Source of the DNA: Halochromatium sp.
Lineage (GTDB): Bacteria > Pseudomonadota > Gammaproteobacteria > Chromatiales > Chromatiaceae
Length of the DNA stretch: 64,000 nucleotides
Direction: 5' to 3'
Assembly (NCBI GenBank): GCA_010912705.1
Contig: POWB01000018.1
Span: forward strand, 40,073 to 104,072
The position numbers and the translations under genes are program-made. Of the stretch, positions 24,735-32,988 are shown piece by piece (position 1 is the stretch's first letter; every line of letters begins with the position of its first letter). Under the pieces are notes generated by a model. That model was not told the DNA's origin. It searched no databases and saw nothing but the letters and a program-made list of their open reading frames with translations.

Positions 24735-24751
24735 GGCCCCTGAAAGGGGCC
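24735..24751. promoter_or_regulatory. Perfect 7-bp GC-rich hairpin between aceF and the antitoxin gene
   Basis: ggcccct and aggggcc are separated by gaa. No T-run follows on either strand, so it is not a standard terminator. It could slow transcription or stabilise the 3' end of an aceEF message. Confidence 0.4.
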
Positions 24752-24856
24752 GCGCTAGTTGACATCAGGATAGAAGTCTGGATTGAGGATCTGTGCTTGA
24801 GTATAAGGGCAGGAGGCAGGGAAGGTCTTGACCGGCAGTTCTGACCACACTGCCCA

Positions 24857-26791
24857 TTACAACAGTAAGCGCCGAATATCACTGAGTAGCCCAGCCAGCA
24901 AGGTCGTGAAGCGCACACCATCAGCGCCATCGACGACACGATGATCATAGGACAGCGACAGCGGCAACATGAGCCGTGGCTCGAAGCTATTGCTGTCAGC
25001 ATTCCAGACCGGTTTCATCTCGGTGCGTGAGACACCGAGGATGGCGACCTCGGGGGCGTTGACAATGGGTGTGAACGCAGTGCCGCCGATGCCGCCGAGG
25101 CTGGAGATGCTGAACACACCGCCTTGCATGTCGCCCGGCAGCAGCTTGCCATCACGTGCCTTGGTGCTGAGCGTCATCAGCTCGCGGGCGATCTCGAACA
25201 GACCCTTCTTGTCGACATCGCGGATCACCGGCACCACCAGCCCGTTCGGTGTGTCGACGGCGACGCCAATGTGGCTGTAGTGCTTGAGGATCAGGTTGTC
25301 GCCGTCGGCTGAGAGCGAGGCCTTGAGTGTTGGCATCTGCGCCAGCGCACCGGCAACGGCCTTTACTAGGAAAGGCATGAAGGTGAGCTTGACGCCAGCC
25401 TGCTCTGCGGTCTGCTTCTGGCCTTTGCGGAAGGTCTCAAGCTCGGTGATGTCGGCCTCGTCGAATTGGGTGACATGTGGCACCGAGAGCCAGGCGCGGT
25501 GCAGATGGGTGCCGCTGAGCTTCTTGATGCGCGACAGCGGCTGCGTCTCGATCTGGCCGAACTTGCTGAAATCGACCTCGGGCGCGGCCGGGAGCTGGAA
25601 TGGCATACCGCCACTGAGGGCCGGTGGGCCTCCGGCTGAGAGTGTCTTTTTGACGTAGGCCTGAACGTCGTCCTTGAGGATGCGCCCCTTACGCCCACTG
25701 CCCTTGACTTGTGTCAGGTCGACGCCGAGCTCGCGCGCGAAGCGCCGGATCGCGGGGCTGGCATGCGGGGTGCGGCCACTGGCGATGGCCTGCATGTCCG
25801 CGGGGCGTGGCAGGATCGGTGCCTTGCGCCGCTCGGCCTCACCGGGCGCGCGGCTCGTGGATCGCGCCTGTTGAGCCTGGGGGCTTTCAGGGGCGCTGGT
25901 TGCCGAGGGTTGGGCTTGGGCGGCTTCGGGCTTTGCGGTTGCGGCGGGTGCTTGCGCGGTCTCGGCTTCTTCGGCTGAGGGTGCGTCCGCTCCATCTCCA
26001 ACACTCGCCTGAGCCGCTCCCTTCAGCGTCAGCAGCAGGTCACCCTGATTGACCTTGTCGCCGGTCTTGATGTGCACCGCCTCGACAGTTCCGGCGGCGG
26101 GCGAGGGGATCTCCATGGTCGCCTTGTCGCTCTCGAGGGTGACGATGGATTGATCGACCTCGACCTGGTCGCCGACGTTGACGAGAACCTCAATCACCGG
26201 GATGTCGGTGAAGTCGCCGATGTCTGGCATCGGCACCTCGATCTGCTCAGTGGAGGCGGCGTTGGTTGCTGCCGCAGCCTGATTGTTTCCGGTTTTCGCT
26301 GATGCCGTCGAGGCGGGTTTGTTCGCGGTCGATGCTGTTGCATTGGCACCGGTTGCTGTTGCATTGGCACCGGTTGCTGTTGCCCCTGTGCCGCTGCCGC
26401 TGGTTGCTGGCTCAGCGGCAGGCGCGCCTTTGGCCTCGGATGTGCTGGATGAAGCGGCTGCCGAGACTGAATCTGCTCCTGAGTCAGCGCCCTCGGCTGA
26501 ATTCGAGCTTGCAGCACTCGATGCATCAGCGCCAGCAGCACCGCCGTCAGCACTGGTATCAACCCGCAGCAGCAGATGACCTAGACCGACCCGCTCGCCG
26601 ACCTTGACGTTGATCTCGGTGACCTCGCCGCCGAGTGGCGACGGGATCTCCATAGATGCCTTGTCGCTCTCCAGGGTCAACAGCGACTGTTCGGGCTCGA
26701 TGCGATCGCCAGGAGCGACTAGGATCTCGATGATCTCGACATCGGTGAAGTCGCCGATGTCGGGAAGCAGAATGTCTTCTACCGTTGCCAC
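24857..26791 (-). CDS. aceF: Pyruvate dehydrogenase E2, dihydrolipoyl acetyltransferase
   Basis: 644 residues from GTG 26791 with aggag upstream. Two lipoyl domains carry the modified lysine (LTLESDKASMEIPSP near residue 45, and VTLESDKATMEIPSP near 230). They are linked by Ala/Thr/Asn/Gly-rich segments. An E1/E3-binding domain (ASPAIRRFARELGVDLTQVK) and the catalytic domain, ending with SYDHRVVDGADGVRF, follow. The first linker contains a 21-bp repeat at 26334-26388 (gctgttgcattggcaccggtt twice plus a partial copy). It transfers acetyl groups to CoA at the core of the PDH complex. The order aceE-aceF-lpdA is broken only by the vapBC insertion. Confidence 0.95.
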   Translation of the reverse strand: MATVEDILLPDIGDFTDVEIIEILVAPGDRIEPEQSLLTLESDKASMEIPSPLGGEVTEINVKVGERVGLGHLLLRVDTSADGGAAGADASSAASSNSAEGADSGADSVSAAASSSTSEAKGAPAAEPATSGSGTGATATGANATATGANATASTANKPASTASAKTGNNQAAAATNAASTEQIEVPMPDIGDFTDIPVIEVLVNVGDQVEVDQSIVTLESDKATMEIPSPAAGTVEAVHIKTGDKVNQGDLLLTLKGAAQASVGDGADAPSAEEAETAQAPAATAKPEAAQAQPSATSAPESPQAQQARSTSRAPGEAERRKAPILPRPADMQAIASGRTPHASPAIRRFARELGVDLTQVKGSGRKGRILKDDVQAYVKKTLSAGGPPALSGGMPFQLPAAPEVDFSKFGQIETQPLSRIKKLSGTHLHRAWLSVPHVTQFDEADITELETFRKGQKQTAEQAGVKLTFMPFLVKAVAGALAQMPTLKASLSADGDNLILKHYSHIGVAVDTPNGLVVPVIRDVDKKGLFEIARELMTLSTKARDGKLLPGDMQGGVFSISSLGGIGGTAFTPIVNAPEVAILGVSRTEMKPVWNADSNSFEPRLMLPLSLSYDHRVVDGADGVRFTTLLAGLLSDIRRLLL

Positions 26792-26927
26792 GCTGCTGTC
26801 TCCTGTGACCAGTGAGGGGCCGGATGGGGATGCGCGATCGGGGCGGGCCAGTAAGTGCTCGGGTGCCTTGGCATCCGCAAGCGCTGGCGTCGTCCCGCTG
26901 GCTTTATTGGAAAAGGCTGCGGAACGC

Positions 26928-29654
26928 TCATTGGGTCACCGGGTTCGGCTTCTCTGGATCGATCCGATATTTTTCGATGGCCTCGCGCACGCGCGACGCT
27001 GGGATGCTGCCCTCATCGGCCAGCGCCTTGAGCGCGGCGATCACCACATACCAGCGATTGACCTCGAAGAACTTGCGCAGTTGGCTGCGCATGTCGCTGC
27101 GGCCGAAGCCATCGGTGCCGAGCACGCTGTAGCGGCGCGGCAGATAGGGGCGAATCTGATCGGCGTAGGTGCGCATGTAGTCGGTGGCGGCGACGATTGG
27201 GCCTTCGCTGTCGGCTAGCTGCTCTGTGACGTATGCGATGCGGGGTGGCTCTTCCGGGTGCAGCAGATTCCAGCGCTCGCAATCGATGCCATCGCGGCGC
27301 AGCTCGTTGAAGCTGGTGACGCTCCAGACATCGGCGGCAACCGCGAAGTCTTTGGCGAGCAGCGCGGCGGCGGCTTGGACCTCGCGCAGGATGGTGCCGC
27401 TGCCGAGCAGCTGCACGCGCGCTAACCCGGCCTTGGCGCTCGCCTCGCGCGCTGTTGCATGAGCCGTATCGCCCGTTGTCGTCGTCCGCGTCTCGTCCGC
27501 CTCACTCGCCGATGGCAATCGGTAGAGGCCGCGCCGGATGCCGTCCTCGACCCCCTCGGGCATCGCCGGCTGCGGGTAGTTCTCGTTCATCACCGTGATG
27601 TAGTAGAAGCAGTTCTGCTTCTCGGCGTACATCCGGCGCAGACCGTCTTGGACGATCACCGCCAGCTCGTAGGCGAAGGCGGGGTCGTAGCTGACGCAGT
27701 TGGGGATAGTCGCTGCCGCCAGATGGCTGTGGCCATCCTGGTGCTGCAGACCCTCGCCAGCGAGCGTGGTGCGCCCGGCGGTACCGCCGAGCAGGAAGCC
27801 GCGGGCCTGCATGTCACCGGCAGCCCAGATCAGGTCGCCAACGCGCTGGAAGCCGAACATCGAGTAGTAGATGTAGAACGGGATCATCGCCTGGCCGTGG
27901 TTGGCGTAGGCGGTGGCGGCGGCGATCCAGGACGACATGGCGCCGGCCTCGTTGATGCCTTCTTGCAGGATCTGGCCGTTGGTCTCCTCGCGGTAATACA
28001 TCACCTGATCAGAGTCGACCGGCTCGTAGAGCTGGCCGACATGCGAGTAGATGCCGAGCTGGCGGAACATGCCCTCCATGCCGAAAGTGCGTGCCTCGTC
28101 GGGCACGATCGGCACCACCAGTTTGCCGATCGCCTTGTCACGTAGCACCATCGACATCAGCCGGACCATGGCCATGGTGGTCGACATCTCGCGCTCGCCG
28201 CTGGATTCGAGCAGCTGGGAGAAGGCCGCTAGCTCGGGCACCGCGAGCGCCGGGGCGTCGTCGAAACGGGCCGGCAAGGGGCCGCCGAGGGCCTCGCGGC
28301 GCTCCTGTAGGTACTTCAGCTCGGGGCTGTCGGGTGCTGGCTTGTAGAAGGGCGCGGCGCCGATCTGCTCGTCCGAGATCGGGATATTGAAGCGGTCGCG
28401 GAAGGCCTTGAGATGCGCTTCACCCATCTTTTTCTGCGAATGGGTGATGTTCATGCCCTCGCCGGCGACACCCATGCCATAGCCCTTGACGGTCTTGGCC
28501 AGGATAACCGTGGGCTGGCCCTGATGGCTCATGGCAGCGGCGTAGGCATTGAAGACCTTGACTGGATCATGACCACCGCGGTTGAGGCGCCAGATGTCCT
28601 CGTCGGTCATGTTGGCGACCATGTCGGCGAGTTCAGGGTACTTGCCGAAGAAATGCTCGCGGGTGTAGGCGCCGCCCTTGGCCTTGTAGGCTTGGTAGTC
28701 GCCGTCGACGCATTCTTCCATGCGTTTGAGTAGGAAGCCCTGGTTGTCGCGCGCCAGCAGTGGGTCCCAATAGCTGCCCCAGATGACCTTGATGACGTTC
28801 CAGCCGGCGCCGCGGAAGACGGCCTCGAGCTCTTGGATGATCTTGCCGTTGCCGCGCACAGGGCCGTCGAGCCGTTGCAGGTTGCAGTTGACGACGAAGA
28901 CCAGGTTGTCGAGTCGCTCGCGCGCGGCTAGGGAGATGGCGCCGAGGGATTCGGGCTCGTCCATCTCGCCGTCGCCGAGGAAGGCCCAGACCTTGCGGCC
29001 CTCGGTGTTGAGGACGCCGCGGTCGCTCAGGTAGCGCATGAAGCGCGCCTGATAGATGGCCATGATCGGTCCCAGGCCCATCGAGACGGTCGGGAACTGC
29101 CAGAAGCCGGGCATCAGCCAGGGATGCGGATAAGATGACAGCCCTGGGCCATCGACCTCTTGGCGGAAGTTGTAGAGCTGCTCTTCGCTGATGCGGCCTT
29201 CGAGGAAGGCGCGGGCGTAGATGCCGGGGGCCGAGTGGCCTTGCATGAAGACCAGGTCGCCGCCGTGATCTTTGCTGCGGGCGCGGAAGAAATGGTTGAG
29301 GCCGACGTCGTAGAGCGTGGCGCTGGAGGCGAAGGAGGAGATATGTCCGCCCAGCTCCGAGGACAGCCGGTTGGCTTGGACTACCATTGCCATCGCGTTC
29401 CAGCGGATGAAGGAGCGGATGCGTCGCTCCATGGCGCGATCGCCGGGGAAGCGCTCCTGCTTCTGCATCGGGATGGTGTTGAGGTAGGCAGTGTTGGCGC
29501 TGAACGGCAGATAGGCGCCGGAGCGGCGAGCCTTATCGATCAGGCGCTCGAGCAGGTAGTGCGCGCGCTCGATACCCTCGTTCTCGAGCACGGCGTCCAG
29601 GGACTCGAGCCACTCTTGGGTCTCCTGGGGGTCGATATCGGGCTTATTGGACAT
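26928..29654 (-). CDS. aceE: Pyruvate dehydrogenase E1 component, homodimeric type
   Basis: 908 residues. It begins DPQETQEWLESLDAVLENEG and has the homodimeric E1 layout. The thiamine-diphosphate motif GDGEMDEPESLGAISLAARE runs on to NLVFVVNCNLQRLDGPVRGN. HGQAMIPFYIYYSMFGFQRV lies in the pyrimidine-binding domain, and GTDGFGRSDMRSQLRKFFEV near the C-terminus. It decarboxylates pyruvate and reductively acetylates the lipoyl group of AceF. The ATG at 29654 follows aggaaacgcc. It is the first gene of the PDH cluster, 137 bp before aceF. Length is slightly above the E. coli enzyme. Confidence 0.96.
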   Translation of the reverse strand: MSNKPDIDPQETQEWLESLDAVLENEGIERAHYLLERLIDKARRSGAYLPFSANTAYLNTIPMQKQERFPGDRAMERRIRSFIRWNAMAMVVQANRLSSELGGHISSFASSATLYDVGLNHFFRARSKDHGGDLVFMQGHSAPGIYARAFLEGRISEEQLYNFRQEVDGPGLSSYPHPWLMPGFWQFPTVSMGLGPIMAIYQARFMRYLSDRGVLNTEGRKVWAFLGDGEMDEPESLGAISLAARERLDNLVFVVNCNLQRLDGPVRGNGKIIQELEAVFRGAGWNVIKVIWGSYWDPLLARDNQGFLLKRMEECVDGDYQAYKAKGGAYTREHFFGKYPELADMVANMTDEDIWRLNRGGHDPVKVFNAYAAAMSHQGQPTVILAKTVKGYGMGVAGEGMNITHSQKKMGEAHLKAFRDRFNIPISDEQIGAAPFYKPAPDSPELKYLQERREALGGPLPARFDDAPALAVPELAAFSQLLESSGEREMSTTMAMVRLMSMVLRDKAIGKLVVPIVPDEARTFGMEGMFRQLGIYSHVGQLYEPVDSDQVMYYREETNGQILQEGINEAGAMSSWIAAATAYANHGQAMIPFYIYYSMFGFQRVGDLIWAAGDMQARGFLLGGTAGRTTLAGEGLQHQDGHSHLAAATIPNCVSYDPAFAYELAVIVQDGLRRMYAEKQNCFYYITVMNENYPQPAMPEGVEDGIRRGLYRLPSASEADETRTTTTGDTAHATAREASAKAGLARVQLLGSGTILREVQAAAALLAKDFAVAADVWSVTSFNELRRDGIDCERWNLLHPEEPPRIAYVTEQLADSEGPIVAATDYMRTYADQIRPYLPRRYSVLGTDGFGRSDMRSQLRKFFEVNRWYVVIAALKALADEGSIPASRVREAIEKYRIDPEKPNPVTQ

Positions 29655-29946
29655 GGCGTTTCCTGAGAGCGAGGGCGTAACGCGACGGCGAGGGATTGAA
29701 AGTCCTTAAAGCTACCGGAGCCTTAGTGAATTGGCAAATACTGATTATTTGGTTGGGGTCGATAGGGCCAGGTTGACAAAGCCTGTTCAAACAAAAAACC
29801 CCCGATTGACGGGGGCTTGCGCTTAGGCTGCCGGATGCCGCTGCGCCTAGCGGAGGCTAAGCGTGGTCGGTTGATCCATGACGGGGCCTGTCGCCGAGCG
29901 AGCCGTTTGGTCGCCGGACTCAGCGCTGCTGTCGGTCTTCGGTTTT
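29655..29946. other. 292-bp gap upstream of aceE
   Basis: It contains the terminator of the RuBisCO-like gene and presumably the aceE promoter on the minus strand. A candidate is ttgcca-17 nt-tagctt within 29695-29735, which is too weak to call. No gene is visible. Confidence 0.4.
29793..29816 (-). terminator. Rho-independent terminator after the RuBisCO-like gene
   Basis: Read on the minus strand, gcccccg-tcaat-cgggggt is followed by six T residues (29793-29798). The stem is a perfect six base pairs of GC with a five-base loop, about 130 bp after the RuBisCO-like stop codon. It separates that gene from aceE. Confidence 0.85.
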
Positions 29947-31233
29947 TCAATCATTTGACGTTTGCTCAGAGGCCTGTCTGACGAGCCGCAGAAAGGCCTG
30001 ACAGCGCGCTGAGAGATCCTTGCTCGCATGCAGATCACCACCGATCAGTAGCATGCTGTCGCGTCCATAAAAGGTCACCAGCTCAGGCACCTGCTCGAGG
30101 CGCATGCCGCCGGCGGGCACCGGCCAGATCGGCGCGAGTCCAGCTAGCGGTGCTCTGGCGGCGGTCGTGATCTCTTGGCACTCAGCGGCGGTGAACGCGA
30201 AGCGCCCGCCAAAGCTCGGGAAGATGGTCGCGTCGGCACCAGTGAGGCGGGTGAGGGTGCCGAACAGCAGGCCGTGGGCTAGGCCCTGGCTCGATCCCAG
30301 GCCTGCCCCCAGGCCTGATCCCAGGCTAAGGCCGCCGAGCAGTGCCGGATGACTCAGTATCGGCAGCGCGATCTGATCGTCAGCGGCGAGTCGTCGCAGG
30401 CTGTCGAGCCCGGTCAGACCCGGACAGAGCAGCAGGCCACCGGCGCCGCGTTCGCGGGCACGCTCGGCACGGGCGTTGAGCTCATCAGCGGGCGCGGTGA
30501 TGTTCGGCAGATAGAGACTGGTGCGACCCGTCTGCTGATTGGCACGGGCAACAGCCTCGGCGCAGCGGCTGATCCGCTCGTCGAAGGGGCAGAAGGTCTG
30601 ATCGCTCAAGCCGTGGTCGTCCTTGATCAGATCGATGCCGCCCAGGGCGAGGCGATAGGCCATGTCGGCCAGCTCGGTCGGGCTGAGTCCCATTGGCTTC
30701 AGCGCGGTGCAGAGCAGTGGCCGATCGGTGATGCCTAGCTGTTGGCGCAGCCCGGCGATGCCGAAGCGCGGTCCTGTGTAGTGCTGCAGCAGCGCGGGCG
30801 GGAGATCGATGCGCTGCAGTCGCACCCCAGGCTGCAATGCGACGTTGCCGAAGAGGACATTGAGGAGCTGGGTGAGCTCGCGTCCAGCGGCCTCGATCGG
30901 GTAGCGGATGCTGACCTCAAAGCTGCTTGGATTTTCATCGCTGGCGTCGTGGTTGGAGTTGCCGCTCCAGCTCGCGCCGGATATGGAATCAGTACCGGGG
31001 TGAGTGCTGGAGCCCATGCTGGAGCCCGTGCTGGAGCTGGGCTCGATCTCAGCAATGGTGCCGACGATCTGCGCGCGAATCGCCTCATTTGGGATCAGCG
31101 CCTCTGGGAACTCGACCGTCTGCTCAAGGCAGATCTCACGGGCGCGCGCCTCAACCTCCACCGCTGTGCCGCTTAGGCGATAGACCGCGGTGAAGCGCTC
31201 GCCGCTGAGGGAGAGTGTTGAACTGGGTGTCAT
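29947..31233 (-). CDS. RuBisCO-like protein (type IV)
   Basis: 428 residues from ATG 31233 (ggagg ten bases upstream). The RuBisCO large-subunit fold is evident: RFTAVYRLSG, then FGNVALQPGVRLQRIDLP, PLLCTALKPMGLSPTELADM, GGIDLIKDDHGLSDQTFCPF, and FPSFGGRFAF. Compared with true RuBisCO, KPK becomes KPM, KxDE becomes KDDH, and the loop-6 lysine region is not conserved, so CO2 fixation is excluded. RLPs act in sulfur/methylthioribose salvage or as isomerases/decarboxylases. A 40-residue Ser/Gly insertion (residues 64-104) and a GSGLGAGLGSS loop are unusual and look repeat-derived. It is monocistronic, with its own terminator. Confidence 0.85.
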   Translation of the reverse strand: MTPSSTLSLSGERFTAVYRLSGTAVEVEARAREICLEQTVEFPEALIPNEAIRAQIVGTIAEIEPSSSTGSSMGSSTHPGTDSISGASWSGNSNHDASDENPSSFEVSIRYPIEAAGRELTQLLNVLFGNVALQPGVRLQRIDLPPALLQHYTGPRFGIAGLRQQLGITDRPLLCTALKPMGLSPTELADMAYRLALGGIDLIKDDHGLSDQTFCPFDERISRCAEAVARANQQTGRTSLYLPNITAPADELNARAERARERGAGGLLLCPGLTGLDSLRRLAADDQIALPILSHPALLGGLSLGSGLGAGLGSSQGLAHGLLFGTLTRLTGADATIFPSFGGRFAFTAAECQEITTAARAPLAGLAPIWPVPAGGMRLEQVPELVTFYGRDSMLLIGGDLHASKDLSARCQAFLRLVRQASEQTSND

Positions 31234-31303
31234 CGGAGTGCGGCCTCCATATAATGTCAATCAGCTGGTGCCATGTCGCGTAGACGACACAAGAAAAAGA
31301 GAT

Positions 31304-31459
31304 CTCGCGCAGAGACGCAAAGGCGCAGAGAAGAAGAGAAGAAGAGAAGAAGAGAAGAAGAGAAGAAGAGAAGAAGAGAAGAAGAGAAGGACAAGAGAAA
31401 CGCACTGGGAACATCGAGCAAGCTCTTTCTTCCTTTGCGCCTCTGCGTCTCTGCGCGAG
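31304..31459. repeat. Inverted repeat flanking a GAGAAGAA microsatellite
   Basis: The left arm (ctcgcgcagagacgcaaagg, from 31304) and the reverse complement of the right arm (ending 31459; ctcgcgcagagacgcagagg) match for about 30 bases with few differences. Between them lies the 8-bp unit gagaagaa, about eight times (31327-31390), and then about 35 bp of ordinary sequence. The arm sequence resembles interspersed cgcagagacgcagag-type repeats known from several bacterial genomes, so this may be a small non-coding repeat element. Confidence 0.75.
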
Positions 31460-31505
31460 CCTCTTCTTGCCACGTCACAACATCATGCGACATCATGTCG
31501 TGGCC

Positions 31506-31530
31506 GCCCCCCCTGTCATCGGGGCTTTTT
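31506..31530 (+). terminator. Possible terminator hairpin
   Basis: gcccc (31506-31510) pairs with ggggc (31521-31525), followed by five T residues. No gene lies upstream on this strand, so it might serve the repeat element or be fortuitous. Confidence 0.35.
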
Positions 31531-31600
31531 GGTGTGCTGGTATTTTAAGTGCTCTCATGGAGGTTCTTATATTAGTTAAGCGCTTCCATTGGAGCGATTG

Positions 31601-31628
31601 TTGATTTTGACTCGGATTGTTCTATAAT
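31601..31628 (+). promoter_or_regulatory. Sigma-70-type promoter for hipB
   Basis: ttgatt (31601) and a perfect tataat (31623) are 16 bp apart, 53 bp before the hipB ATG. A near-palindrome cgcttccattggagcg lies just upstream (31581-31596) and could be the operator for HipB-type autoregulation. Confidence 0.6.
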
Positions 31629-31680
31629 CGTCCTCAGCAGAGTTCTAAAGTTAATCATCAGTCCTGCTGGGAATGTTTAG

Positions 31681-32004
31681 ATGGAATCACCGATCCCTTT
31701 GCCGGTTGAGCGTGCGATTCGCAAGTTGGGCACTGATCTCTCCCTTGCCCGTCGGCGGCGCCACATCACCCAGGCGTCGCTGGCCGAACGAATGGGCGCC
31801 TCCCTGTCCACGGTCCGGCGCATGGAGAAAGGCGATGTCCGGGTGCCCATTCACTTCTTTGCTCGCGCTCTGCATGTCTTTGGCGACATTCAGGCGCTGG
31901 AGCAGCTGCTTGATACCGCGAATGATGATATTGGTCTGACGCTGATGGATGAGCAACTGCCTAAGCGTGTGCGCAACAAGCGCAGCACTCCTGAGGCCTT
32001 ATAG
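31681..32004 (+). CDS. hipB: XRE-family antitoxin/regulator (HipB-like)
   Basis: 107 residues with a helix-turn-helix (ARRRRHITQASLAERMGASL, then STVRRMEKGDVRVPIHFFAR). The LEQLLDTANDDIGLTLMDEQ tail is typical of HipB antitoxins preceding hipA. HipB represses its operon and neutralises the HipA kinase. A strong promoter precedes it. The following hipA is gutted, so the regulator no longer has a toxin to control here. Its stop codon lies inside a 14-bp tandem repeat. Confidence 0.75.
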   Translation: MESPIPLPVERAIRKLGTDLSLARRRRHITQASLAERMGASLSTVRRMEKGDVRVPIHFFARALHVFGDIQALEQLLDTANDDIGLTLMDEQLPKRVRNKRSTPEAL

Positions 32005-32023
32005 CGCATGCCTTATAGCGCAA
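31996..32023 (+). repeat. 14-bp tandem duplication over the hipB stop codon
   Basis: gccttatagcgcat is followed by gccttatagcgcaa. The hipB TAG lies in the first copy. Confidence 0.85.
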
Positions 32024-32054
32024 CACCCTGAGGCCCTATGATGATGGAGAGGTC

Positions 32055-32336
32055 ATGAAGTCTGCGACAGCATCGATCCGCCAACAAGTCGAACTTCGCA
32101 TCGGCAAGGCGGGAACGCGAGTCGGCCAACTGATCTATGTCCGCCAGGGGCGACGGGAAAACACCGCGCTGGCCTATGCCGAGTCATGGTTGTCCGAGGT
32201 GTATGTGGCAGTCTCGAACTGGCGCCAGATTGCACTCAGCCCGGAGGTGGGGCTGCGGCCAGCCGAGCTGGATGACTTCGCACCAGCCTTTGAGCATGAT
32301 CAGACAGAGTCAGCTGCGGTGTTGCTCAGACAATAG
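32055..32336 (+). pseudogene. hipA: HipA kinase, internally deleted
   Basis: The first 50 codons (VELRIGKAGTRVGQLIYVRQ, then GRRENTALAYAESWL) match the HipA N-terminal subdomain. After SEVYVAVSNWRQIALS the frame continues as EVGLRPAELDDFAPAFEHDQ, which is the extreme C-terminus of HipA. The whole kinase core, some 330 residues in relatives, is absent. The frame is otherwise open for 93 codons. This is the expected product of a clean internal deletion, leaving HipB without a toxin. Confidence 0.65.
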
Positions 32337-32411
32337 GCAAGCTCAAGCCAAGGTTGGCGCCCGGGGCGCGGCCTGGCCGAGCGAGCTGACGGTGACTTAA
32401 TGGCGGGATAT

Positions 32412-32630
32412 TCAGGCCGCTTCGATTTGCGCATAATGCAGCACCATCAAGTCTTCTTCTTTGATTGCGCAGATCGCGTAGGCTCTGCCATCGTCATCTG
32501 AAAACTCCACTTCGTAAGTCGTTTCTCCCAGTTTCTCAACGACAGTGCCGACCTGGCCCTTAACCAGTTCCGCTTCCGGTTGATCTCGGAGCAAGGCAAC
32601 CACATCCAACTCTTTGATTTCAAAGTTCAT
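32412..32630 (-). CDS. DUF4926 protein
   Basis: 72 residues (FEIKELDVVALLRDQPEAEL, then VKGQVGTVVEKLGETTYEVE and FSDDDGRAYAICAIKEEDL). This is a small SH3-like beta barrel of the DUF4926 family. Members commonly sit next to DUF6883 genes, as here (13-bp gap), and the pair is thought to behave as a toxin/antitoxin or toxin/immunity unit. That role is inference. Both frames are intact and in the same orientation. Confidence 0.72.
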   Translation of the reverse strand: MNFEIKELDVVALLRDQPEAELVKGQVGTVVEKLGETTYEVEFSDDDGRAYAICAIKEEDLMVLHYAQIEAA

Positions 32631-32642
32631 GATAGCCTGGCC

Positions 32643-32975
32643 TCATCGTACAAAACAGGATGTGAGGCGCGGTGCACGCTCCCCAGTCTTGATGATCCAT
32701 GTGCTTCTTAGCAGTGCCTCTCGGTCGCCTCGACGATATGTGAAGTCAACAGTATAACGAGCACCATATTGATCGACCGTGCCGATCGCGCACTCCTCCG
32801 AGGCGACCTTGCGTAGCAGCATGTCTTGTAGATCTACCGCGTGAGCAGTGGTCAAACCCAAGACAGATAGAAACACCCGCGCTTTGTGCTTGCCTCTGGG
32901 ATGCTCGAAGTTTAAACAGTAGTCGCTGAGTTTCCTGATGTCGACGATGGCTATGTCTGCGTTCGGAACTTTCAC
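32643..32975 (-). CDS. DUF6883 protein, possible toxin partner
   Basis: 110 residues from GTG 32975 (KVPNADIAIVDIRKLSDYCL, then NFEHPRGKHKARVFLSVLGL). The RGKHKARVF stretch is the signature of DUF6883, a small family with an alpha/beta layout resembling nucleases found at the C-termini of polymorphic toxins. Here it stands alone and is followed by DUF4926. Catalytic His/Lys/Arg residues (HPRGKHK) are present. Activity is unproven. Confidence 0.7.
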   Translation of the reverse strand: MKVPNADIAIVDIRKLSDYCLNFEHPRGKHKARVFLSVLGLTTAHAVDLQDMLLRKVASEECAIGTVDQYGARYTVDFTYRRGDREALLRSTWIIKTGERAPRLTSCFVR

Positions 32976-32988
32976 GCTAACGGGTCGA

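Larger units (their letters stand above)
31234..31680. other. 447-bp gap with inverted repeat, microsatellite and promoter
   Basis: The gap between the divergent RuBisCO-like gene and hipB holds a long imperfect inverted repeat around an 8-bp microsatellite, a GC hairpin with T-run, and a good promoter for hipB, all listed separately. No convincing gene is present. Frames here translate to Arg/Glu/Lys-only strings. Confidence 0.6.

Noticed and set aside
30104..31176. Long plus-strand frames opposite the RuBisCO-like gene
   Set aside because: They are antisense shadows in high-GC DNA. The minus strand encodes a recognisable RuBisCO fold throughout.
31273..31548. Arg/Glu/Lys repeat proteins in the microsatellite region
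   Set aside because: They are translations of the gagaagaa repeat in any frame. No start signal or conserved flank is present.
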